Below, piece by piece: positions 1 through 6,901 of a stretch of DNA of 9,270 nucleotides. Position numbers and translations under genes: made by a program. A model generated the notes under the pieces. That model did no database searches. It saw only the letters and a program-made list of their open reading frames with translations, and was not told the origin of the DNA. The first letter of the stretch is position 1. Each line of letters opens with the position of its first letter. This stretch comes from Acidobacteriota bacterium. GTDB taxonomy: Bacteria > Acidobacteriota > Blastocatellia > Pyrinomonadales > Pyrinomonadaceae. Location: contig CAUJFK010000046.1 of NCBI GenBank assembly GCA_963169175.1, positions 1 to 9,270 of the forward strand. Direction: 5' to 3'.

Positions 1-1
1 G

Positions 2-2284
2 ATCGTGAAAGTTTTGGATTTCGGCCTGGCAAAACTGACCGCTCCGGACTCAGGCGATCACGAGACGCTCGACCGCACGGCCCCGCACCGCGTGATGGGG
101 ACAATAAATTATATGTCGCCGGAACAGGCGCTTGGCGAAACGATCGATGCCCGAACAGATATTTTCAGTTTTGGCGTCGTGCTTTTTGAAATGTTGACCG
201 GCGGCCTGCCGTTTGCGGGAGCGGGTGCGCGGGTGATGTCGAAAACTGAAGTCCCGTCGGTTTGCGAATCCAATGATGACATCCCTTCAACACTCGACCA
301 GATCGTAAAGCACGCACTTAAGAAAGACCGTTATTCACGCTATCAGACCTTTACAGAATTGCGGGCCGACCTGAAAGGCCTCTTGCGGGATTCGGACACC
401 GGTTCGTTCGATTATGCGTTTACGAACGAAACGGTCCAGATGACCGGCCCGAACAGTAATATTCCGCGGACCGGAACGAGTGATCAAAGTATTTCAAGAT
501 CCCGATGGTCACCGGCCTGGCTGCTTGCTCCGGTACTTATCCTGGGACTAGCCGCTGCCTTTGGCCTTTACCAACGATATTTCTATGTCGAAAGTTCGGC
601 TGCCGTTGCGTTTCAATCCATCAAGCTTGACGTTCTTACGGCAAATGGGCTGATCAATTCGGTCGCAATTTCGCCGGACGGGAAATATATTGCGTATTCC
701 AAAAGCGAAGAGGACGGGCGGGAAAGCCTTTGGCTCAGGCAAGCCGGAAGCGCCGGCGACACCCAGATCGTTCCGCCGGGTGAAGCGAAATATGATTATT
801 TGAGATTTTCGCCCGATGGAAATTCTCTGTATTCGGTCGCAACGGCCAGCGAGGATGAGGCCACTTCGCTTTATCAAATGACATCGCTTGGCCGCAATCG
901 CCGCAAAGTGATAACCGGTGTGGACAGCCAGATCTCGTTTTCGCCCGGTTCGAACGAGATCGCTTTTATCAGGGTTGCCGGCGCCGATAATTCGATAATA
1001 ATTACCGATGCACAGGGCGGGAATGAGCGAATTTTACGGACCCGCAAATACCCCGAAGTTTTTGGCGACGAAGTTTCATGGTCGCCTGACGGACGTTTGA
1101 TCGCGGTCCCGACACTGACGCGCGGTGCGACCTATGCCGGCGGAATGGCGGTGGTCGATGTGGCGACAGGCGTCGAAACAAAAATTCCGCTCAAGGAAGA
1201 AAAATTGCTTCGCATCAGCCAGATCGCGTGGGTCAACGACGGTAAAGGCCTGATCTATACACCATACGCCGCAGACATGGGGCAGCGATATCAAATCAGA
1301 TACGCGGCTTATCCGAGCGGGGAAGTTCATGATGTGACCAATGACCTTTCCAGCTATGAAGATTTCAGCATGACCGCCGATTCGCAAACGATGGTCGCCG
1401 TCCAGCGCGAATATTCGATGGGCATCTGGCTAACGGCTGAAAATGATTTCAAAAGCTCAACCAGTATAAATTCAAAAACCGCCGCCGATGACGGAGAACG
1501 CGGAATTTCGTGGACGCGCGACGGCAAGATCGTATTTGTCTCAAGCGAAGGCGGCGCACAGAACATCTGGCGAATGGATGCGGATGGATCCAATCCAAAG
1601 CCATTGACCACGGACTATAAGGTGGGCAAAATACGCCCCACACTCTCGGTCGGCGGCGACTTGATAACTTTTCTCGGCCGGGCCGTCGATCCGGCCACAA
1701 AGGAGTTGGTGCCCGGAAGCGTCTTTTGGCAGATGGATACCGAGGGGCAGAATTTGCGACAGGTCGTAAATGACACTAACTGTGCATTTGTCGCGGCCTC
1801 GGCAGATCGGGATTGGGTAGTTTACACGACCCGCGGCGACGGCATATTTCGGATATGGAAAGCCCCGCTCAAAGGTGGAGAGGCCGTCAGGTTAACGGAT
1901 GTCGATTCAACAACTCCGGCAATTTCCAATGACGGCAGATCGGTCGCGTATTTTATCGAGGAAGACGGCAAGCCGTTGAGGATAGGCATCATTTCGATCG
2001 ACGGCGGAGCTCCGTTGAAAACCTTTGTTCTGCCCACTACCGCGAACACCGACGCCGGCATCGCCTGGAATAAGATGGGCAACGGGATCTTGTTCGTGAA
2101 CACGCTCGGCACGACATCGAATGTCTGGACCCAACCGCTCGACGGCTCAAGGCCAGCGCCATTGACCGCGTTCAAGGAATTTCAGATCGCCGCCTTTGCC
2201 CTCAACCCCGAAGGCACCCGCCTTGCTATCGCTCGCGGCTCGCGCAATCGTGACATTGTTCTGATAAAAAATACCCGCAAATGA
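2..2284 (+). CDS. Receptor-type Ser/Thr protein kinase with PD40 beta-propeller tail (5'-truncated)
   Basis: This is the C-terminal part of a Hanks-type Ser/Thr kinase that phosphorylates proteins in the cytosol. The frame is already open at the window edge and reads IVKVLDFGLAK, so the start, P-loop, catalytic Lys and HRD loop lie upstream. Numbering from the GTG at position 5: DFG is residues 5-7, the activation segment ends in GTINYMSPEQ (32-41), the subdomain IX Asp is in DARTDIFSFG, and the kinase fold ends near 128. A linker leads to one membrane helix (about 171-189). The rest is a PD40/WD40-like propeller with repeated S/N-P-D/E-G turns (ISPDG 222, FSPDG 268, WSPDG 359, WTRDG 503, LNPEG 733) and strands such as IWRMDADGS. 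The propeller is probably extracytoplasmic and may sense a ligand or protein partner; that role is inferred. The visible kinase motifs are intact, but activity cannot be judged without the N-lobe. Confidence 0.93.
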   Translation: MVKVLDFGLAKLTAPDSGDHETLDRTAPHRVMGTINYMSPEQALGETIDARTDIFSFGVVLFEMLTGGLPFAGAGARVMSKTEVPSVCESNDDIPSTLDQIVKHALKKDRYSRYQTFTELRADLKGLLRDSDTGSFDYAFTNETVQMTGPNSNIPRTGTSDQSISRSRWSPAWLLAPVLILGLAAAFGLYQRYFYVESSAAVAFQSIKLDVLTANGLINSVAISPDGKYIAYSKSEEDGRESLWLRQAGSAGDTQIVPPGEAKYDYLRFSPDGNSLYSVATASEDEATSLYQMTSLGRNRRKVITGVDSQISFSPGSNEIAFIRVAGADNSIIITDAQGGNERILRTRKYPEVFGDEVSWSPDGRLIAVPTLTRGATYAGGMAVVDVATGVETKIPLKEEKLLRISQIAWVNDGKGLIYTPYAADMGQRYQIRYAAYPSGEVHDVTNDLSSYEDFSMTADSQTMVAVQREYSMGIWLTAENDFKSSTSINSKTAADDGERGISWTRDGKIVFVSSEGGAQNIWRMDADGSNPKPLTTDYKVGKIRPTLSVGGDLITFLGRAVDPATKELVPGSVFWQMDTEGQNLRQVVNDTNCAFVAASADRDWVVYTTRGDGIFRIWKAPLKGGEAVRLTDVDSTTPAISNDGRSVAYFIEEDGKPLRIGIISIDGGAPLKTFVLPTTANTDAGIAWNKMGNGILFVNTLGTTSNVWTQPLDGSRPAPLTAFKEFQIAAFALNPEGTRLAIARGSRNRDIVLIKNTRK

Positions 2285-2302
2285 GTTCTAATCCGCAGTT
2301 GC

Positions 2303-2311
2303 TGTTATAAT
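2303..2311 (+). promoter_or_regulatory. Candidate extended -10 promoter for the 2482 gene
   Basis: TGTTATAAT matches the extended -10 consensus TGnTATAAT exactly. It lies 19 bp after the kinase stop codon. No convincing -35 box sits 16-18 bp upstream, which extended -10 promoters tolerate. Transcription would begin near 2318 and give a leader of about 160 nt before the ATG at 2482. The sigma-70-type reading is an inference from consensus only. Confidence 0.4.
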
Positions 2312-2403
2312 CCCTCGAACCGAACAATAGGGAGAGATGCGCGCGCGCGGGTGTTTTGGAAGTATGCCGGGAACCATCCGAAGCACGACGTATAGCGTTT
2401 TAT

Positions 2404-2427
2404 GCGGTGTGATCGTTTCACAGCCGC
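2404..2427 (+). other. Hairpin in the leader of the 2482 gene
   Basis: GCGG-TGTGA, loop TCGTT, TCACA-(bulged G)-CCGC gives a 9-bp stem with one bulge. No T-run follows, so it does not look like an intrinsic terminator. It lies about 55 bp before the start codon and could be part of a structured 5' leader. I do not recognise a riboswitch family. The rest of the 2285-2481 gap holds the promoter match, a GC-alternating tract at 2339-2350 and a doubtful 31-codon ORF at 2337-2432 (MRARGCFGSM start) whose purine-rich GGAG lies only 2 nt from its ATG. Confidence 0.3.
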
Positions 2428-2481
2428 TGTAACTCGGCCAAGGTAGATTGTCAACGCGATCAATAAAGTGGATGCAACCCT

Positions 2482-4317
2482 ATGAAACGATGCTTACAAT
2501 GCGGTCGTGAGTACGACAACACGATGAGCTTCTGCCTCGACGACGGAACGGAATTGCTCTACGGCCCGGCAGCGTCGCTTGGAGTCCCGCCTTCAGGCGA
2601 CTTCGGGTCAGAACCGGGAGCGATAGCGACGGGGCTCTCGTCCGGTGATGAACCCGCAACGGCGATCTTGTCAGAACCGCCTGCATCAGCGGGCGGCCAG
2701 TTCGCTGGCGATAATCCGACACAGCCATTTATCCACACGACCGTGGCGGAGGCGGAGCCTCGGGAATCTTTGGGTGGCCTATCGGAAAAGCAAAGCTTTT
2801 CCGCAAATAGAGCGGCTGAGCCGCGGGGGAGAGTAGGCAGTTGGCAGCGGCGGTTGGCGGCGGTCGGGATCGTTGCGTTGGTGCTTGTTGGCGGTTTCTT
2901 TGGCTATCGATATTTCAGTTCGTCGGGTTCCGGGACGATCAATTCGATCGCTGTACTGCCGTTTGAGAATCGGAGCGGCGATCCGGACGCGGAATATCTT
3001 TCGGACGGATTGAGCGATTCGCTTATTTACCGGCTGACGCAATTGCCGAACTTGAAGGTCAGTCCGACGAGTTCGGTGATCAGGTACAAGGGAAAGCAGA
3101 TGGATGTCGCCGAGATCGCGAAGGAACTTGATGTCGATGCCGTGATGTCGGGTAAGCTGGCACAGCGTGGCGACGATCTGACGATCAGCGTCGAGCTTGT
3201 TGACGCGCGGACAAAGAAGCTGATCTGGGCGGAAAAGTATGACCGCAAAATGGCCGATCTGTTGGCGACGCAGCGCGAGATCGCGACAAAGATCACGGAA
3301 AAACTTCAGCTAAATCTTGCGGGCAACGACAAAGGCATCACCAAAAAATACACGAATAATAACGAGGCGTATCAACTTTATATGCGTGGCCGATACAGCT
3401 TTGCCAAACGTACTAAAGAGGAGATGCTTCGCTCCATTGACTATTTCAGTCAGGCCGTAAAGCTCGATCCCGAATTTGCGCTTGCCTATGCGCGTATCTC
3501 TGAGGTCTATGGAAGCATGCCGGCATATCCGTATCTGTCGCCAAAGGAGGCGTTTCCGCAGGCAAAAGCCGCGGCCGAGAAAGCTCTCGAAATAGACCCG
3601 ACGCTGTCCGAGGCCTACACATTTCTGGCCTACGCGCAGATTATTTACGACTGGAATTGGGCCGACGGCGAGCGCTCATTCAAACGTGCCATCGAGCTAG
3701 ATCCGAACAGCTTCTCGGCCCATTTCCGTTACGGGCAGATCTACCTAATCCCTGTCGGGCGCATAGACGAAGGGATAAATGAGATGAATCAAGGGCTCAA
3801 CGCGGAGTCGCTTGATGTGAACATGGGAGTCAGCGTCGCTTGGGGATATCTTGTCAACGGACAGAATGAAAAGGCACTCGAACAAGCACGGAAGACGTTT
3901 GACCTCGAGCCGAATCACCCGCTTTCCCGTTGGATGCTTTGCCAAGCTCTCACCATGACTGAACGGTATGATGAAGCACTATCGATCAGTGAAAAATGGC
4001 TTCAAGAGGAACCGAATAACCAGTTTGCCATCCGCGATGCGGGATTTGCCTACGCAAAAGCCGGCCGGCGGGATAAGGCCGAGCAAATGATCGACCGATT
4101 TCGTGAACTCACAAAAACCCAATATGTACCAAGCTACAGGGTCGCCGCGATCTACGGTGCCATAGGCGAAAAGGATAAGGCGTTTGCAGAATTGGAAAAA
4201 GCGTTTGAAGCGAAAGATTGGGAATTGTTTCGACTTAAGATCGAAACCTACATGCGCCCGCTCCGCGACGACCCGCGATTCGCCGCAATGGTTAAACGCC
4301 TGAACCTGCCGGAATGA
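2482..4317 (+). CDS. Ribbon-TM-FlgO-like-TPR membrane protein, paralogue 1
   Basis: A 611-aa protein of the tetratricopeptide-repeat receptor-like type; its exact function is unknown. Order of parts: a short N-terminal zinc-ribbon-like module with C4-x2-C7 and C18-LDDG, where Asp stands in the usual fourth Cys position; a low-complexity linker (about 28-118); one membrane helix (about 124-141) ending GYRYF; a FlgO/TolB-N-like alpha/beta domain (about 154-281) opening with SIAVLPFENRSGD and containing EYLSDGLSDSL and RYKGK; then TPR helices (about 294-545) with anchors such as AVKLDPEFALAYA and AIELDPNSFSAH; and a closing block with MRPLRDDPRF. Arg residues before the helix suggest N-in, with the TPR part outside the membrane. 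In relatives a kinase, cyclase or DNA-binding domain often occupies the N-terminus; no enzyme domain is present here. The start is fixed by homology with the two downstream paralogues; ribosome-binding signals are weak (AAGTGGA at 2466-2472). Confidence 0.9.
   Translation: MKRCLQCGREYDNTMSFCLDDGTELLYGPAASLGVPPSGDFGSEPGAIATGLSSGDEPATAILSEPPASAGGQFAGDNPTQPFIHTTVAEAEPRESLGGLSEKQSFSANRAAEPRGRVGSWQRRLAAVGIVALVLVGGFFGYRYFSSSGSGTINSIAVLPFENRSGDPDAEYLSDGLSDSLIYRLTQLPNLKVSPTSSVIRYKGKQMDVAEIAKELDVDAVMSGKLAQRGDDLTISVELVDARTKKLIWAEKYDRKMADLLATQREIATKITEKLQLNLAGNDKGITKKYTNNNEAYQLYMRGRYSFAKRTKEEMLRSIDYFSQAVKLDPEFALAYARISEVYGSMPAYPYLSPKEAFPQAKAAAEKALEIDPTLSEAYTFLAYAQIIYDWNWADGERSFKRAIELDPNSFSAHFRYGQIYLIPVGRIDEGINEMNQGLNAESLDVNMGVSVAWGYLVNGQNEKALEQARKTFDLEPNHPLSRWMLCQALTMTERYDEALSISEKWLQEEPNNQFAIRDAGFAYAKAGRRDKAEQMIDRFRELTKTQYVPSYRVAAIYGAIGEKDKAFAELEKAFEAKDWELFRLKIETYMRPLRDDPRFAAMVKRLNLPE
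2588..2824 (+). repeat. String of five short palindromes inside the linker of paralogue 1
   Basis: Five hairpin-forming units lie within the coding sequence: 2588-2599 (CGCC-TTCA-GGCG), 2677-2696 (CCGCC...GGCGG), 2749-2761 (GAGGC-GGA-GCCTC), 2783-2803 (perfect 9-bp stem CGGAAAAGC / GCTTTTCCG, loop AAA) and 2812-2824 (GCGGC-TGA-GCCGC). The same five occur in the same order at 7010-7211 in paralogue 2. The region is translated as a Pro/Ala/Ser/Glu-rich linker. It may be a dispersed palindromic repeat that entered the gene in frame; its origin is inferred. Confidence 0.6.
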
Positions 4318-4334
4318 GCGCTAACGCCCGCTCA
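4315..4334 (+). repeat. Palindrome overlapping the stop codon of paralogue 1
   Basis: TGAGCG (4315-4320) and CGCTCA (4329-4334) form a perfect 6-bp stem with an 8-nt loop; the TGA stop is the first strand of the stem. A competing hairpin GCCC/GGGC (4326-4329 with 4337-4340) overlaps it. No T-run follows. It may be an extragenic palindromic repeat or a 3'-end stabiliser. Confidence 0.35.
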
Positions 4335-4366
4335 GTGGGCTGTCCCGAATTAAATTGATCGTTCCT

Positions 4367-4391
4367 CTGGGGCTGACGCCCTGGGCTTTTT
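4367..4391 (+). terminator. Candidate intrinsic terminator after paralogue 1
   Basis: A 7-bp stem (4367-4373 with 4378-4384, core GGGC-TGAC-GCCC, extended by three pairs of which two are G-T wobbles) is followed by GCTTTTT at 4385-4391. It stands about 50 bp after the stop of the 2482 gene and 41 bp before the hydrolase start, so it would separate the two units. The short core with wobble pairs keeps confidence moderate. Confidence 0.45.
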
Positions 4392-4420
4392 GTTGATGCT
4401 CGTTTCGCGGGCCGGGAATC

Positions 4421-4425
4421 GGAGA
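4421..4425 (+). promoter_or_regulatory. Ribosome binding site that fixes the hydrolase start
   Basis: GGAGA lies 6 nt before the ATG at 4432. That ATG opens a clean signal peptide. The same frame extends to a TTG at 4390 and an ATG at 4396, but these fall at or just after the T-run of the candidate terminator and would put charged residues ahead of the signal peptide. Confidence 0.65.
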
Positions 4426-4431
4426 AACATT

Positions 4432-5997
4432 ATGAACAAATACATTTTTCAGAAGCTAACAATCGTCATTCTTATCGTTGCGGCATACAGTGTTGCAAAC
4501 GCTCAGGTTTTGGACGGCGGGCAGATCGACGGCCTTGTCGAGCGGTCGATGAAGGCGTTTGATGTGCCTGGTATCTCGGTTGGCATTATCAAGGACGGAA
4601 AGGTGATCTATGCCAAAGGCCACGGCGTTCGCTCGCTGAACAGCAAGCAGCCGATGGACGAGAATACGCTCGTGGGCATCGCGTCGAACTCGAAGGCGTT
4701 TACGGCGGTTGCACTTGGCATTCTCGTCGATGAAGGAAAGATCAAATGGGACGACAAGGTTCAGAATTATATCCCCGAATTTAAGCTCTACAACCCTTAC
4801 GTCTCCGAAGATTTTACGATCCGCGATCTGCTAACGCACCGCAGCGGCCTTGGCCTCGGTGCCGGTGATCTGATGTTTTTCCCCGACGGCAGCGATTTCG
4901 AGATCAAGGACATTATCTATAATCTGCGTTTTCTCAAACAGGTTTCCAGCTTTCGGACGAAATACGATTACGACAACAATCTTTACATTGTCGCGGGCGA
5001 GGTTGTCGCGCGGGTTACGGGAAAGGGTTTTTCCGATTTTGTTGAAGAAAGAATAATGGCACCGCTTGGTATGACAAAGTCGGCCGGTTTGCTTGCGCGT
5101 TTGAAAGATACGAGCAATGTGATAGACGGCCACGCGAATGTTGAAGGCACGGTAAAGGTGATAAAGCGAAGCTCTGTCAGAACCGGTGCGTCCGCCGGCG
5201 GTGTTAATTCAAACATTACAGACCTTTCTAAATGGGTTGGGATGCTGCTTGCACAAGGCAAATACGACGGTGATAAAAGGCTCATTTCCGAGAGGTTGCT
5301 GAAGGAAATTTGGTCGCCGCAGACTATCATTCAGGTCAATGCTCCCGGCCCATACAACACGCACTTTTCGGCCTATGGCCTCGGCTTTTTCCTTAGCGAT
5401 GTCAATGGCTATAAACAGGTGACGCACACCGGCGGGCTTGAGGGAATGGTCACGCAGATCACGATGATCCCGGAGATAAATCTTGGCATTATCGTCCTGA
5501 CAAATCAGCAGGAAGGAGGTGCGTTCCGTTCGATCACCAATCAGATCCTCGACGGATATTTCGGAAAAACCGGACGCGATTGGGTGACGGACCTTTCAAA
5601 TAACAGAAAGAAAGCGATCGCTGCCGCAAAAAAGGAAACTGACGCCGTAGCCGCAGAGATCGAAAAAGCTCGAACCTCAGGCCGTCCGACACTCGGCTCT
5701 GATCTTATTCTTGGTTCATACAAAGACGCATGGCTCGGCGAGATAACCATTGCAAACAAGGCCGGCAAACTCCGATTTGATTCCAAACGCTCGCCCGGAT
5801 TGGCTGGCGATATGATGCCGTACAAGGCGAATACGTATGTCGTCAAATGGGACGACCGCAGCATGGACGCCGATGCTTTCGTGATCTTTTCGCTGGACGA
5901 GAATGGAGCGGCTTCCGGCTTCACGATGCGGGCAATTTCGCCGCTGACCGATTTCAGCTACGACTTCCACGATCTGGAATTCCATCGAGTGAAATAG
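4432..5997 (+). CDS. Exported serine hydrolase, beta-lactamase/class C PBP family, with DUF3471-like C-terminus
   Basis: A 521-aa protein with a signal peptide (1-24, MNKYIFQKLT then a hydrophobic core ending VANA before Gln25), so it acts in the periplasm or on the surface. The beta-lactamase fold (about 28-378) carries the family's three active-site motifs: S85-x-x-K88 (SNSK, nucleophile and general base), Y180-D-N182 (Y-x-N) and H332-T-G (HTG in place of the KTG of class C beta-lactamases). RDLLTHRSGLG (131-141) is the usual family signature. The C-terminal part (about 420-521, LGSYKDAWLGEITI onward) matches a DUF3471-type domain as I remember it. The family includes D-amino-acid peptidases, esterases and beta-lactamase-like enzymes; the substrate cannot be told from sequence, and drug resistance should not be assumed. 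It probably forms its own transcription unit, with a terminator upstream and a 49-bp gap to the next gene. Confidence 0.92.
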   Translation: MNKYIFQKLTIVILIVAAYSVANAQVLDGGQIDGLVERSMKAFDVPGISVGIIKDGKVIYAKGHGVRSLNSKQPMDENTLVGIASNSKAFTAVALGILVDEGKIKWDDKVQNYIPEFKLYNPYVSEDFTIRDLLTHRSGLGLGAGDLMFFPDGSDFEIKDIIYNLRFLKQVSSFRTKYDYDNNLYIVAGEVVARVTGKGFSDFVEERIMAPLGMTKSAGLLARLKDTSNVIDGHANVEGTVKVIKRSSVRTGASAGGVNSNITDLSKWVGMLLAQGKYDGDKRLISERLLKEIWSPQTIIQVNAPGPYNTHFSAYGLGFFLSDVNGYKQVTHTGGLEGMVTQITMIPEINLGIIVLTNQQEGGAFRSITNQILDGYFGKTGRDWVTDLSNNRKKAIAAAKKETDAVAAEIEKARTSGRPTLGSDLILGSYKDAWLGEITIANKAGKLRFDSKRSPGLAGDMMPYKANTYVVKWDDRSMDADAFVIFSLDENGAASGFTMRAISPLTDFSYDFHDLEFHRVK

Positions 5998-6046
5998 TTT
6001 TTCAAGCAAAGTTTGTACATTAAGGGTTTTTGGGCTAATAGAATGT

Positions 6047-6871
6047 ATGACCGACAACCTGATATTTTCTGACAAAGAACTTTCGCGGAGGCTTGAACGG
6101 ACAGAGGCTCGCTCCAATGCCGATTTTGTCGAGACGCGTGCGCGGATCGACCCTGCCAGCGGTGCGGAGTGGATCGAGGTGGCGGGCGCCTTCGCGATGT
6201 TTGACGGGGCCGAGTCACCGTTGACGCAGACATTCGGACTCGGCCTTTTTGATGAGATCACGGATGCCGAAATTGATGAGATAGAGGCATTCTTCAGAGA
6301 GCACGAGGCTCCGGTCTTTCACGAGGTTAGCCCGATGGCGGATGCTTCGCTGGTGGAACTGCTGGGCCGCCGCGGCTATCGACCGGTGGAATTGACGAGT
6401 GTTATGTTTCTCCGTCTTGACAGAGATCCCGCGCGTCGCTCACTAAACCCACAAATAACTACGCGGGTTATCAGTAACAACGAGGTCGATATTTGGGCGC
6501 GTACTGCCGCAAACGGTTGGAGTACCGAGATGCCCGGTATGGAAGACTTTATGTTTGAATTCTGCCGGATAGGCGCGCAATGTGCCGAGGCATTTCCCTA
6601 CATTGCGGAGCTTGCCGGCAAGCCTATTTCTACGGGAGCTCTCCTGATCGTCGAAGGTGTTGCGCTCCTCGCAGGAGCGAGCACAATTCCCGAAGGTCGA
6701 AAGCAGGGAGCTCAAAGTGCTCTGCTGGATGGACGCCTACGGCATGCTGTCGAGAAAGGAGCCACTCTCGCGATGATGTGCGCAAGTCCCGGAAGCCAGT
6801 CGCAGAAGAATGCACAGCGGAATGGCTTCGAGATCGCCTACACGCGGCTAAAATGGCAGAAAATGGGTTAG
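6047..6871 (+). CDS. GNAT-family N-acetyltransferase, possibly tandem-fold
   Basis: A 274-aa cytosolic protein. The C-terminal half has a recognisable GNAT core: strands PISTGALLIVEGVALLAGAS (193-212), then motif A with the acetyl-CoA pyrophosphate loop R218-K-Q-G-A222 and the helix after it, and a motif-B end QKNAQRNGFEIAYTRLKW (253-270). Such enzymes move an acetyl group from acetyl-CoA to an amine; the acceptor is unknown. The N-terminal half (about 40-125, ending RRGYRPVELTSVMFLRL) resembles a second, degenerate GNAT-like half without a clear pyrophosphate loop, so a tandem fold with one active half is likely. No signal peptide or membrane helix is seen. The ATG at 6047 has no clear Shine-Dalgarno sequence; it is the first in-frame ATG after the hydrolase stop. 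The gene lies 49 bp after the hydrolase and 30 bp before paralogue 2, so co-transcription with the latter is possible. Confidence 0.82.
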   Translation: MTDNLIFSDKELSRRLERTEARSNADFVETRARIDPASGAEWIEVAGAFAMFDGAESPLTQTFGLGLFDEITDAEIDEIEAFFREHEAPVFHEVSPMADASLVELLGRRGYRPVELTSVMFLRLDRDPARRSLNPQITTRVISNNEVDIWARTAANGWSTEMPGMEDFMFEFCRIGAQCAEAFPYIAELAGKPISTGALLIVEGVALLAGASTIPEGRKQGAQSALLDGRLRHAVEKGATLAMMCASPGSQSQKNAQRNGFEIAYTRLKWQKMG

Positions 6872-6901
6872 GTGGTGCGCTAATTTCATTCGCAACAATC
6901 T

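Noticed and set aside
2367..2460. c-di-GMP (GEMM) riboswitch or SRP RNA in the leader
   Set aside because: Fragments such as GAACC...GAAG...GACG and GGCCAAGG recall those RNAs, but the full conserved cores (GGGACGCAAAGCC; GGAAGGAAGCAGCC) are absent.
2588..2824. CRISPR-like array
   Set aside because: The palindromes differ from one another within each block and there is no constant repeat length or spacer pattern.
4390..4431. Longer hydrolase start at TTG 4390 or ATG 4396
   Set aside because: It begins at or just after the T-run of a terminator-like hairpin, lacks a ribosome-binding site, and would put charged residues before the signal peptide. ATG 4432 has GGAGA at good spacing.
4432..5997. 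True class C beta-lactamase (antibiotic resistance gene)
   Set aside because: The protein has an HTG third motif, a DUF3471-like tail and a length of 521 aa, which fit the broad serine hydrolase family rather than an AmpC enzyme.
6013..6041. Promoter TTGTAC / TAATAG before the acetyltransferase gene
   Set aside because: Only about three of six bases match in each box, and the -10 would end 5 nt before the start codon.
5716..6261. 181-codon antisense ORF across the hydrolase end and the acetyltransferase start
   Set aside because: It overlaps two well-supported genes on the other strand and shows no recognisable domain; it is a shadow frame.
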